From: Leptolinea sp. UBA1437 | Lineage (GTDB): Bacteria > Chloroflexota > Anaerolineae > Anaerolineales > Anaerolineaceae | Direction of reading: 5' to 3' | NCBI GenBank assembly: GCA_002329625.1 | Contig: DCTP01000103.1 | Span: forward strand, 4,851-10,666 | Length of the DNA stretch: 5,816 nucleotides | Shown: positions 1 through 5,633 of the stretch, in pieces | Position numbering within the stretch: position 1 is the stretch's first letter | Layout of the letters: each line of letters begins with the position of its first letter | The notes under the pieces: generated by a model | Seen by the model: only the letters and a program-made list of their open reading frames with translations | Databases searched by the model: none | What the model was told of the DNA's origin: nothing | Position numbers and translations under genes: made by a program

Positions 1-116
1 TAGGAAAAAATTTGAAAGTGTTGTTTATCCGGTGGATTTGTGCAATTCGCGACAACGGGTTGGAAAGATCGCAGGAAAAGAAATAAAAAAGAAAGAATGA
101 ATATTTTATTTTTCAT
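1..116 (-). CDS. Possible start of a small exported protein, partial at left edge
   Basis: Reading leftward from an ATG at 116-114, 38 codons stay open to the window edge. The product begins MKNKIFILSFLFLFL, a charged start followed by a hydrophobic core of about 10 residues. FQPVVAN follows, which could be a type I signal peptidase site after V-V-A. No lipobox is visible (the Cys follows V-A-N). A TATAAT lies 9 bases upstream and there is no Shine-Dalgarno sequence, so the mRNA would have almost no leader. Caution is needed: the first 50 bases are very T/A-rich and would give Phe, Leu, Ile and Lys by composition alone, and 38 open codons can occur by chance. A competing reading is the C-terminal tail of a plus-strand gene open from the left edge to a TGA at 98-100. 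The function is not recognisable. Confidence 0.3.
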   Translation of the reverse strand, partial: MKNKIFILSFLFLFLRSFQPVVANCTNPPDKQHFQIFS

Positions 117-125
117 CAGCGACTA

Positions 126-131
126 ATTATA
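126..131 (-). promoter_or_regulatory. Candidate -10 element for the left-edge minus-strand ORF
   Basis: A perfect TATAAT reads on the minus strand, with nine bases between it and the ATG at 116. No good -35 hexamer is visible 16-18 bases upstream. If used, transcription would start two or three bases before the ATG. This site and the extended -10 at 193-201 would make the gap at 117-222 a divergent promoter region. The same gap holds a tandem ATCAAT duplication (168-179) that could be part of an operator, with nothing to prove it. Confidence 0.3.
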
Positions 132-192
132 CCCATCCATACTGACCTATCATTTGCGGTTTCATTAATCAATATCAATCAAAATTGCTGCA

Positions 193-201
193 TGGTATAC
201 T
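193..201 (+). promoter_or_regulatory. Extended -10 promoter for the DUF493 / L,D-transpeptidase pair
   Basis: TGG directly followed by TATACT (five of six matches to TATAAT) forms an extended -10 element. The predicted start site is near 208, giving a leader of about 15 bases that just contains the ribosome binding site. No convincing -35 hexamer lies 17 bases upstream (TATCAA), as expected for an extended -10 promoter. This would be the only promoter for the two-gene unit, because the second gene follows after a single base. Confidence 0.5.
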
Positions 202-206
202 TCGAC

Positions 207-213
207 AAAGAGG
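207..213 (+). promoter_or_regulatory. Ribosome binding site that sets the DUF493 start at 223
   Basis: AAAGAGG is complementary to the 16S rRNA 3' end. It sits nine bases before the ATG at 223 but only three bases before an in-frame TTG at 217. The spacing and the stronger codon both favour 223, so the protein has 93 residues rather than 95. Confidence 0.6.
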
Positions 214-222
214 TTATTGCTT

Positions 223-504
223 ATGACGGATCATCCACATTCAGAAGATTCAAAAGGTTTTACATTTCCCTGTGAGATGCCGATTCGAATTATCGGTGAA
301 AATACAGAGGCTTTTGAAGAAGAGGTTATCGAGATTTTATCACACTATTTGCCGGAGGTAGCCCCAATCGATTTCAGAACCCGTATGAGTCGCGCCAATA
401 ATTATTGCTCAATCGCTTATACTTTTTATGCCGAATCCCGTGAACAGGTCGAGGGGATTTATCGTGAACTGTCCTTGAGCAAGCACGTGAAATGGGTTTT
501 ATAG
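223..504 (+). CDS. DUF493 (YbeD / UPF0250) family small protein
   Basis: This 93-residue protein matches the DUF493 pattern across its length. It has an N-terminal FPCEMPIRIIG strand (residues 15-25), a central helix ending near ILSHYLP, then a strand with SRANNYCSIAYTF (57-69), and it closes with EQVEGIYRELSLSKHVKWVL-like residues resembling the E. coli YbeD ending (EQVETLYEEL...VRMVL). The family has a ferredoxin-like or ACT-like alpha/beta fold and is cytoplasmic. Its molecular role is unsettled, although a regulatory role linked to lipoate metabolism has been proposed from the E. coli context beside lipB. Length agrees with the family (about 85-95). Here the partner is an L,D-transpeptidase gene starting one base after the stop, and no lipoate gene is in view. 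In E. coli ybeD sits beside dacA, so a wall-enzyme neighbour is a shared theme. The family call is firm; the function is unknown. Confidence 0.85.
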   Translation: MTDHPHSEDSKGFTFPCEMPIRIIGENTEAFEEEVIEILSHYLPEVAPIDFRTRMSRANNYCSIAYTFYAESREQVEGIYRELSLSKHVKWVL

Positions 505-505
505 C

Positions 506-1576
506 ATGAGTTTTCGATTTGATAAAAAGCCCGACAGGCGTGATTTTTTGAAATTTGTCGGATTGGGAGCCGGTGCGCTTGCTTTTCGTCCGTATTACAG
601 CGAAACGGAGTTTATTTCCTCGGGGGCGAAAACGGTGCGGGTGGCGATTGCCAACCTGAGTGTTTATAAAGAACCATGGGATGAAAGCGAAATTCTCTAT
701 CAAAAATTCAGAGACGATTTGCTCAATGTTTATTATGAAGTAAATTCGGAACATGGCCCCGGCTATAATCCTATTTGGTATCGGGTGTGGGGCGGTTATG
801 TACATTCTGGTCATACCCAAATTGTGGAGACCCGAATCAATGAAGTGGATTATTCCGTTAATTCCACGCCGCTTCCCGGGAAGATCGGCGAAGTGACCGT
901 TCCGTTTACCCAATCCAGGTTACACAACAGTAACGGAAGTTGGGAAGATGTCTTCCGGTTATATTATCAATCCGTCCATTGGGTAGTCGGTGTACAGGAG
1001 GGGCTTGACGGAAGGCCTTGGTATCGGATTAAGGATGAAATATTTGATGCCGATCGGTTGGATTATTATGTGCCGGCGGAACATATTCGGATTGTTTCGG
1101 ATGCGGAAATATCACCGATTTCTCCGGAAGTTCCCTGGAAAGAAAAAAGGATTGAGATTTCGATCGGGATGCAGCAATTGATCGCTTATGAATATGATCG
1201 GCCGGTTTTAAAGACAAAAGTTTCAACCGGCATTCCGTCCAGAAAAATTGAAGGACAAATTTCAACCGCGACACCGACAGGCACTTTTAATATTCAGGAT
1301 AAGATGCCGTCCAAACATATGGGTGACGGAAAAATGACCGCCGATTTGGAAGCATATGAACTTCCCGGTGTCCCATGGGTGTGCTTTTTTGAACCGATAA
1401 CCGGCGTAGCGACTCACGGAACCTATTGGCATACCAATTTCGGTATGACTATGAGTCACGGCTGTGTCAATATGCGCAATGAGGAAGCCAAATGGATTTA
1501 TCGTTGGTCCTATCCGCAAGTGACGACCCATAAAGTTGAAAATATCGGATATGGGACAAAAGTAGTTGTAAGCTGA
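506..1576 (+). CDS. Tat-exported YkuD-family L,D-transpeptidase
   Basis: A 356-residue protein predicted to act outside the membrane, where YkuD enzymes make 3-3 peptidoglycan cross-links or attach proteins to peptide stems through an acyl-Cys intermediate. Residues 10-16 (DRRDFLK) form a twin-arginine signal, followed by a short hydrophobic stretch (17-27) with a possible A-L-A cleavage site at 24-26. Residues about 43-210 appear to hold two SH3-like beta modules, each ending in a WYR motif (91-93, 172-174), which may bind the wall. The YkuD domain covers about 214-356, with His304 (HGTYWH) and the catalytic SHGC motif with Cys320. The usual Arg after SHGC[IV] is Asn322. Its ATG lies one base after the DUF493 stop and has no Shine-Dalgarno sequence, so translation probably depends on coupling. 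It converges on hemW with one base between stops and no terminator. The family and catalytic residues are seen; the exact substrate is inferred. Confidence 0.9.
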   Translation: MSFRFDKKPDRRDFLKFVGLGAGALAFRPYYSETEFISSGAKTVRVAIANLSVYKEPWDESEILYQKFRDDLLNVYYEVNSEHGPGYNPIWYRVWGGYVHSGHTQIVETRINEVDYSVNSTPLPGKIGEVTVPFTQSRLHNSNGSWEDVFRLYYQSVHWVVGVQEGLDGRPWYRIKDEIFDADRLDYYVPAEHIRIVSDAEISPISPEVPWKEKRIEISIGMQQLIAYEYDRPVLKTKVSTGIPSRKIEGQISTATPTGTFNIQDKMPSKHMGDGKMTADLEAYELPGVPWVCFFEPITGVATHGTYWHTNFGMTMSHGCVNMRNEEAKWIYRWSYPQVTTHKVENIGYGTKVVVS

Positions 1577-1577
1577 T

Positions 1578-2744
1578 TCAGACAAATTCCAAAAAGATTT
1601 GATTACTTACAAAGGCATATTTCTCATTCAAAACGAGATTACCCTCTTGATTGTAATATACGTACCCGTTAGCCAAGAGCTTTTTCAATTGATAGTGAAA
1701 GATATCTTCCAGGTTTAGCCCGAACCGTTCTTTGAATTTTGTCGGGTTTACCCCTTCCTGTAATAATCGCAGCCCGAAAATAACTACGTCCTTCATTTCG
1801 GTCAATTCCGAAAGAGCGATAATCTCTTCGGCAGCCGGGTAGGTGTTTTCCCATGGTCTGTTAAAGTTGATTCGCTCGATATATACTTCGATGGAAGATA
1901 CGTTTTTAATTCGAACATGACTGAAATAACTGTGAGCGCCGCATCCGAATCCCAAATAAGGTTCAATATGCCAATATTGTTTATTATGACGACTCTCGGT
2001 TTGATGAGTACGGCTCCAATTTGATATTTCATAATGGATATAGTGGTGTTCTTTCATCATTTCACAAGCCGAATCGTACATATCGGCAATAGTATCGTCC
2101 GGCAGCGCTTTTAAATTGCAGGAAAGGATTTGATTCTCAAGGGGAGTCCCTTTCTCAACAGATAGTGCATACAGGGAAATATGATCCGGTTCCAACTCTA
2201 AAGCCTTTTCAAGAGAATACCGCCAGGATTCCATCGTCTGACCCGGGTAACCGAAAATCAAATCCAGATTGATATTATCAAAACCTGCTCCACGCAATCG
2301 ATAATAGGTGTCCAAAGTTTGTTCGACGGAATGTCTTCGTCCCATGCATTTTAGTTCTTCGTTGATCGCCGACTGCATGCCAAGGCTTACACGATTTACT
2401 CCTGTAGAACGCAATACTAAAGTCTTTTCTGGAATCAGATCGCCGGGATTCATTTCCATGGTTATTTCCGCATCTCTTGTCACGATAAAATGATCGCGGA
2501 CAGTCTGAATTAATTCTCGAATCTGTTCGGGTGACAAGAGAGACGGCGTTCCTCCGCCCAAGTAAATACTGTGGACAGGCTGATTAATTTCCATACTAAT
2601 GACACAGTTCCGGATCTCTTCTTTAACGGAAGCCAGATAGGGTGAAATAAAAGATTCCATCCCGGTAAAAGTGTTAAAATCACAATAATTACAACGGGTT
2701 TTACAAAAAGGGATATGAATATATACCGAAATCGGCTTATCCAT
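1578..2744 (-). CDS. hemW: Heme chaperone HemW (radical SAM, HemN-like)
   Basis: A 388-residue protein of the normal HemW length. The radical SAM cluster motif is C14-x3-C18-x2-C21 followed by Asp-Phe. HemW proteins have Phe where true coproporphyrinogen dehydrogenases (HemN) have a further Cys, which separates this from HemN. Other family signatures are GGGTPS (63-68), E-x-NP (97-100), NRVSLGMQS (117-125), DLIFGYPGQT (161-170), YEISNW (238-243), the HemW-type HNKQYW (253-258) and GFGCGAHSY (265-273). A C-terminal HemN-type helical domain follows (about 310-388). Characterised members bind heme and hand it to target proteins such as respiratory enzymes; they are not oxygen-independent coproporphyrinogen oxidases, although they are often mislabelled that way. 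No heme biosynthesis gene is in view. The start lacks a clear Shine-Dalgarno sequence. The gene is divergent from the LysM gene and convergent with the L,D-transpeptidase gene. Confidence 0.93.
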   Translation of the reverse strand: MDKPISVYIHIPFCKTRCNYCDFNTFTGMESFISPYLASVKEEIRNCVISMEINQPVHSIYLGGGTPSLLSPEQIRELIQTVRDHFIVTRDAEITMEMNPGDLIPEKTLVLRSTGVNRVSLGMQSAINEELKCMGRRHSVEQTLDTYYRLRGAGFDNINLDLIFGYPGQTMESWRYSLEKALELEPDHISLYALSVEKGTPLENQILSCNLKALPDDTIADMYDSACEMMKEHHYIHYEISNWSRTHQTESRHNKQYWHIEPYLGFGCGAHSYFSHVRIKNVSSIEVYIERINFNRPWENTYPAAEEIIALSELTEMKDVVIFGLRLLQEGVNPTKFKERFGLNLEDIFHYQLKKLLANGYVYYNQEGNLVLNEKYAFVSNQIFLEFV

Positions 2745-2750
2745 TCTCGA

Positions 2751-2759
2751 ATGATACCA
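2751..2759 (-). promoter_or_regulatory. Candidate extended -10 for hemW (possibly leaderless)
   Basis: On the minus strand TGG is followed by TATCAT (five of six to consensus), with six bases from the end of the hexamer to the hemW ATG. Transcription would then start at or next to the ATG, which fits the missing Shine-Dalgarno sequence. An alternative is TTGAGT (2788-2793) and CATTAT (2764-2769) with an 18-base spacer, which would give a leader of about 13 bases. The sequence does not decide between them. Confidence 0.35.
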
Positions 2760-2768
2760 TGATATAAT
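2760..2768 (+). promoter_or_regulatory. Extended -10 promoter for the LysM protein gene
   Basis: TGA followed by a perfect TATAAT (2763-2768) is a consensus extended -10. No -35 hexamer is recognisable about 17 bases upstream (TCCATT). The start site is predicted near 2775, giving a leader of about 49 bases. The element abuts the candidate hemW extended -10 and overlaps the alternative hemW -10 on the opposite strand, so polymerase binding in the two directions may be mutually exclusive. ATGT recurs at 2767, 2775 and 2784 around the predicted start site. Confidence 0.55.
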
Positions 2769-2823
2769 GTCAAAATGTCTAAAATGTACTCAAAGCGGTC
2801 TTTGACACCGATCAAGAAGGTTT

Positions 2824-3984
2824 ATGGCACCGGATAATTTACAGCAATCAAGAACAAAAATTTGCCCAACTTGCGGAACCCGGATGAACGAATCCGCGAC
2901 ACGCTGTCTGGTCTGCGGGCATATCTTTACGGGAACGGAAGAGAATAAACCTTCTCCCAAAAAATCGAAAACCTCTCGAAATGATTCTTTGCAGAAGAAA
3001 CCGAGACTGCCGGAGGTTCGTCTGAGTCTACCCATTGCGATCGGCTTGATCATATTGGCGATCGTTATCGGTGCGGCCGTCGTTTTCCTGTTTCTGCAAA
3101 ATATGGGGCGTGTGGTTGAACCAACGCCACTGCCGACCAATACCGGGACACCAACGATTACCTTTACGCCGACAACGACTTATACGCCTACCTTGGTTAT
3201 GACAGCTACACCGCTGCCTCCAGTCGAATATACCGTCAAAGAGGGAGATTTATGCTCTTCGATTGCGGCATTATTCAACATTTCGATTTCAAGTATTGTC
3301 TTGGAAAATAATCTGACCTCCGACTGCTATCTGTCTCCGGGAATGGTTTTGAAATTACCGCAGCCGACTCCGACGGTTACACCGTTGCCGACGAATACAT
3401 TAACCGGTTCCGAAGCAACGTTAGCGGCATGCGGATCTTATGACTATGTCGTAGGAAATACCGATACGCTTTTCGGAATCGCTTTGAATTTTGGTGTTTC
3501 GACAGACATTATCCGTCAATATAACGGATTGATGAACGACATCGTCGTCGCCGGTTCCACATTACACATTCCGCTTTGCGAAAGGATTACCCCGGGACCG
3601 ACTTCCACTCCTACCAATCCGCCTCCCTATGAAGCACCTAATTTGTTGCTTCCGGCGGACGGATCTTCCTTCAACACCAGCGGTGAAACGATTACTCTGC
3701 AATGGGCGGGAGTCGGAACGTTGCTGGATAATGAAGCATATGAAGTCAATATCGAAGATATCACCGGAAATACCGGCCGTAAACTGGTCGATTACGTTAA
3801 AGATACGAAATATATCGTTCCGATGTCTTTCCGACCGAGCGATCCATCTCCGCACGTGATTAAATGGTACGTTCAACCGGTAAGGCAGAGCGGCAGCCAA
3901 GCGGACGGTACGCCGATTTATACCTCCGCCGGTGCCCGCAGCGAGGCTCGAACATTTATTTGGTCCGGCGTAGCCGTCCAATAG
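2824..3984 (+). CDS. Membrane protein: zinc ribbon, one TM helix, two LysM, Ig-like domain
   Basis: A 386-residue protein likely anchored in the membrane with its C-terminal part in the wall. Order: a zinc ribbon with C14-P-T-C17 and C28-L-V-C31; a Lys/Ser-rich charged linker (about 36-67); one transmembrane helix (about 69-92); a Thr/Pro-rich linker (99-134); LysM 1 (about 135-178, starting YTVKEGD); a second Thr/Pro stretch (180-193); LysM 2 (about 206-250, YVVGNTDTLFGIA and AGSTLHIP); a Pro-rich linker (255-268); and an Ig/FN3-like beta domain (about 270-381). Each LysM region carries two Cys (144 and 168; 203 and 252), which could form disulfides outside the cell. LysM binds N-acetylglucosamine-containing glycans, so it probably tethers membrane to peptidoglycan. 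There is no catalytic domain. No signal peptide is present; the internal helix would place the zinc ribbon in the cytoplasm. The AAGAAGG binding site (2814-2820) is only three bases before the ATG. The gene is monocistronic, ending in a terminator. Domains are clear, function is inferred. Confidence 0.88.
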   Translation: MAPDNLQQSRTKICPTCGTRMNESATRCLVCGHIFTGTEENKPSPKKSKTSRNDSLQKKPRLPEVRLSLPIAIGLIILAIVIGAAVVFLFLQNMGRVVEPTPLPTNTGTPTITFTPTTTYTPTLVMTATPLPPVEYTVKEGDLCSSIAALFNISISSIVLENNLTSDCYLSPGMVLKLPQPTPTVTPLPTNTLTGSEATLAACGSYDYVVGNTDTLFGIALNFGVSTDIIRQYNGLMNDIVVAGSTLHIPLCERITPGPTSTPTNPPPYEAPNLLLPADGSSFNTSGETITLQWAGVGTLLDNEAYEVNIEDITGNTGRKLVDYVKDTKYIVPMSFRPSDPSPHVIKWYVQPVRQSGSQADGTPIYTSAGARSEARTFIWSGVAVQ

Positions 3985-4002
3985 AATAATAATTGAATGA
4001 CG

Positions 4003-4042
4003 ATCAATAAAAACAGCCTGAGAAAAGGCTGTTTTTATTGAT
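4003..4042 (+). terminator. Rho-independent terminator after the LysM protein gene
   Basis: Two 17-base arms (4003-4019 and 4026-4042) are perfect inverted repeats around a six-base loop (GAGAAA). The core ACAGCCT / AGGCTGT is followed by TTTTT (4032-4036), and the A-rich left arm gives a U-tract on the opposite strand, so the hairpin could work in both directions. It starts 18 bases after the LysM stop codon. It should isolate the LysM gene from der, and no minus-strand gene upstream needs it. Confidence 0.9.
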
Positions 4043-4096
4043 GGAATTATAAAATGTCTGAAAACCAATGCAAAACCGGGTCACGATCGACCTTGA

Positions 4097-4105
4097 TGGT
4101 AAAAT
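4097..4105 (+). promoter_or_regulatory. Extended -10 promoter for der
   Basis: TGG followed by TAAAAT (five of six to TATAAT) is an extended -10 without a clear -35 (CGGGTC at the expected place). The start site would fall near 4112, giving a leader of about 34 bases. A second weaker candidate, TATAAA at 4048-4053, lies just after the terminator. A promoter is needed here because the terminator separates der from the gene before it. Confidence 0.45.
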
Positions 4106-4145
4106 AGTATCCTATTGAGGACTGGAAAGTGAGAAAATCAACGAA

Positions 4146-5510
4146 ATGAAAAGACCGGTTGTGGCATTAGTCGGCAGACCGAACGTCGGAAAGAGTACTT
4201 TGTTCAACCGTCTATCCGGGACCAGAGATGCCATTGTGAATGATGTGCCCGGAACGACCCGTGATCGCTTATTCGGACACGCTGAATGGGCCGGTGTCGA
4301 ATTCGATATTGTCGACACGGGGGGAATTGATCCTTCGCCCTCCGGACAAAAAGCTCCGCTTTCGGTCGATTCGGCCGAATTTGTTCAAGAAATAAAATCC
4401 CAGGCACTTTTGGCTGTAAGCGAAGCCGACGTGGTGCTTTTTTTAGTCGATGCAATCAGCGGGATTACGCCCGCCGATCGTGAAATTGCGTCGATTTTGC
4501 GCAAGAATCAGAAAATAATCGATGGGAAAGAAACACCTCCGATTTTGCTGGTTGCCAATAAAGCGGATTCCGCTCGACAACGCCAAAATGTTTCTGAATT
4601 TTATGAACTCGGGATGGGGGATCCGTTTCCGCTTTCCGCAATTCACGGTACCGAAACCGGTGATATGTTGGACGAATTAATCGCTTTATTTCCCAAGCAG
4701 GAGGAGGAAACTCCGGATGATTCGGTCAAAATAGCCATTGTCGGCAAACCAAACGTTGGGAAATCCAGTCTGCTGAATCGAATTGTGGGAGAAGAACGGG
4801 CAATTGTCAGCGATATACCGGGGACCACGCGGGATGCCATCGATACCCATATTCTTTATAACGGTGTACCGATTACGCTTATCGATACCGCAGGAATTCG
4901 GCGCCGAGGAAAGATTGAACCGGGAGTTGAAAAGTATTCGGTCATTCGTTCCATGCGAGCGATTGAAGAGGCCGACGTCTCGTTGCTTGTCATTGATGCA
5001 TTATCGGATATTACCTCTCAAGATGCCCATATTGCCGGATATATTTTGGAAGAATGGAAGAGTGTTGTGGTGGTGGTCAATAAATGGGATGCCGTCGAGA
5101 AGGATACTTATACGATGCAGACTTATACGGACAAAATTCGGAAGGAATTGAATTTTATGCCGTATGTGCCCATTCTTTTTGTATCCGCTCTGACCAATCA
5201 ACGGGTCAATCAGGTGATTCCGACGGCGCTGCAAGTCCAGGAAGAACGCTTAGCCCGCATTACGACTTCTCAATTGAATGAAGTAATCCATGATGCCCAA
5301 GATAAACATCATGCAACCTCAAAAACGGGACGATCGTTGCAGATTTATTATGCGACACAAGTGCGCAGTGATCCACCGACGTTCTTAATCTACGTGAATG
5401 ACCCGAAATTGGCACACTTTAGTTATACCCGTTATTTAGAGAATCAGATCCGAAAGCAATTCGGGTTTATCGGGACACCGATTCGAATTGTTTATCGCGC
5501 CAGACGATAA
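4146..5510 (+). CDS. der: Ribosome assembly GTPase Der (EngA)
   Basis: A 454-residue tandem GTPase required for 50S subunit maturation in the cytoplasm. GTPase domain 1: GRPNVGKS (10-17), PGTTRD (35-40), DTGG (57-60), NKAD (138-141), SAI (164-166). GTPase domain 2: GKPNVGKS (200-207), PGTTRD (225-230), DTAG (247-250), NKWD (312-315), SAL (347-349). The KH-like RNA-binding domain covers about 365-454 and ends with GTPIRIVYRARR. Compared with E. coli Der from memory, domain 1 has about 11 extra residues after DTGG and about 8 extra before NKAD. The acidic linker between the GTPase domains is short (about 184-192), and the basic C-terminal tail is absent, as in many non-enteric Der proteins. All nucleotide-binding residues are intact in both domains. 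The Shine-Dalgarno sequence is weak (a GTGAG about 12 bases upstream). Signal peptidase I follows 123 bases downstream with no strong terminator between, so read-through is possible. Confidence 0.97.
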   Translation: MKRPVVALVGRPNVGKSTLFNRLSGTRDAIVNDVPGTTRDRLFGHAEWAGVEFDIVDTGGIDPSPSGQKAPLSVDSAEFVQEIKSQALLAVSEADVVLFLVDAISGITPADREIASILRKNQKIIDGKETPPILLVANKADSARQRQNVSEFYELGMGDPFPLSAIHGTETGDMLDELIALFPKQEEETPDDSVKIAIVGKPNVGKSSLLNRIVGEERAIVSDIPGTTRDAIDTHILYNGVPITLIDTAGIRRRGKIEPGVEKYSVIRSMRAIEEADVSLLVIDALSDITSQDAHIAGYILEEWKSVVVVVNKWDAVEKDTYTMQTYTDKIRKELNFMPYVPILFVSALTNQRVNQVIPTALQVQEERLARITTSQLNEVIHDAQDKHHATSKTGRSLQIYYATQVRSDPPTFLIYVNDPKLAHFSYTRYLENQIRKQFGFIGTPIRIVYRARR

Positions 5511-5570
5511 CCTTATTTAAACCGGAAAAAAGAAATTAATCTATAAAAAACAAATAGAATCTTATTTAGA

Positions 5571-5599
5571 TTGTTCTGATAAAACAGGTGTATTATAAA
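5571..5599 (+). promoter_or_regulatory. Candidate promoter for signal peptidase I
   Basis: TTGTTC (5571-5576), a 17-base spacer and TATAAA (5594-5599) resemble a sigma-70-type promoter, with three of six and five of six consensus matches. An overlapping TATTAT (5591-5596) preceded by TG is an alternative -10. The start site would be near 5606, leaving a leader of about 28 bases. The surrounding intergenic DNA (5511-5633) is strongly A/T-rich, so chance matches are likely. It holds only a weak AATCTA/TAGATT inverted repeat and no GC-rich terminator stem. Confidence 0.35.
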
Positions 5600-5616
5600 A
5601 GAAAAAACAACCGAGC

Positions 5617-5622
5617 GGAGAG
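5617..5622 (+). promoter_or_regulatory. Ribosome binding site of signal peptidase I
   Basis: GGAGAG lies 11 bases before the ATG at 5634, slightly farther than usual but the only purine-rich match upstream. It supports 5634 as the start. Confidence 0.5.
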
Positions 5623-5633
5623 ATAAAACCCGA

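Noticed and set aside
2..100. Plus-strand frame open from the left edge to a TGA at 98-100, as the tail of an upstream gene.
   Set aside because: The 32 residues match nothing I recognise and no terminator follows. It remains the main alternative to the minus-strand ORF but is not supported enough to list.
217..222. TTG at 217 as the start of the DUF493 protein.
   Set aside because: It is only three bases from the AAAGAGG binding site; the ATG at 223 has nine-base spacing and a stronger codon.
374..913. Minus-strand 179-codon frame across the DUF493 and transpeptidase genes.
   Set aside because: It is antisense to two well-supported genes, has no family resemblance and has a low-complexity basic composition typical of a shadow frame.
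1578..2744. Annotation as HemN, oxygen-independent coproporphyrinogen III oxidase.
   Set aside because: The cluster motif is CxxxCxxCxF rather than CxxxCxxCxC, and the HNKQYW motif marks the HemW heme chaperone branch.
2790..3140. Minus-strand 116-codon frame opposite the start of the LysM gene.
   Set aside because: It is the antisense shadow of the zinc ribbon and membrane helix; no domain is seen.
3119..3226. Thr/Pro-rich repetitive DNA as a possible tandem repeat element.
   Set aside because: The repetition is irregular and stays in frame as a low-complexity linker between the membrane helix and LysM 1; it is not a DNA repeat unit.
3562..4068. Minus-strand 168-codon frame opposite the LysM gene.
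   Set aside because: It runs antisense through the Ig-like domain and through the terminator hairpin, with no recognisable protein features.
4054..4107. 17-codon ORF between the LysM terminator and der, considered as a leader peptide.
   Set aside because: It has no good ribosome binding site, no run of regulatory codons and no attenuator hairpin, and it overlaps the likely der promoter.
5538..5572. AATCTA/TAGATT inverted repeat after der as a terminator.
   Set aside because: The stem is six A/T-rich pairs with a loop of over 20 bases and no following T-tract.
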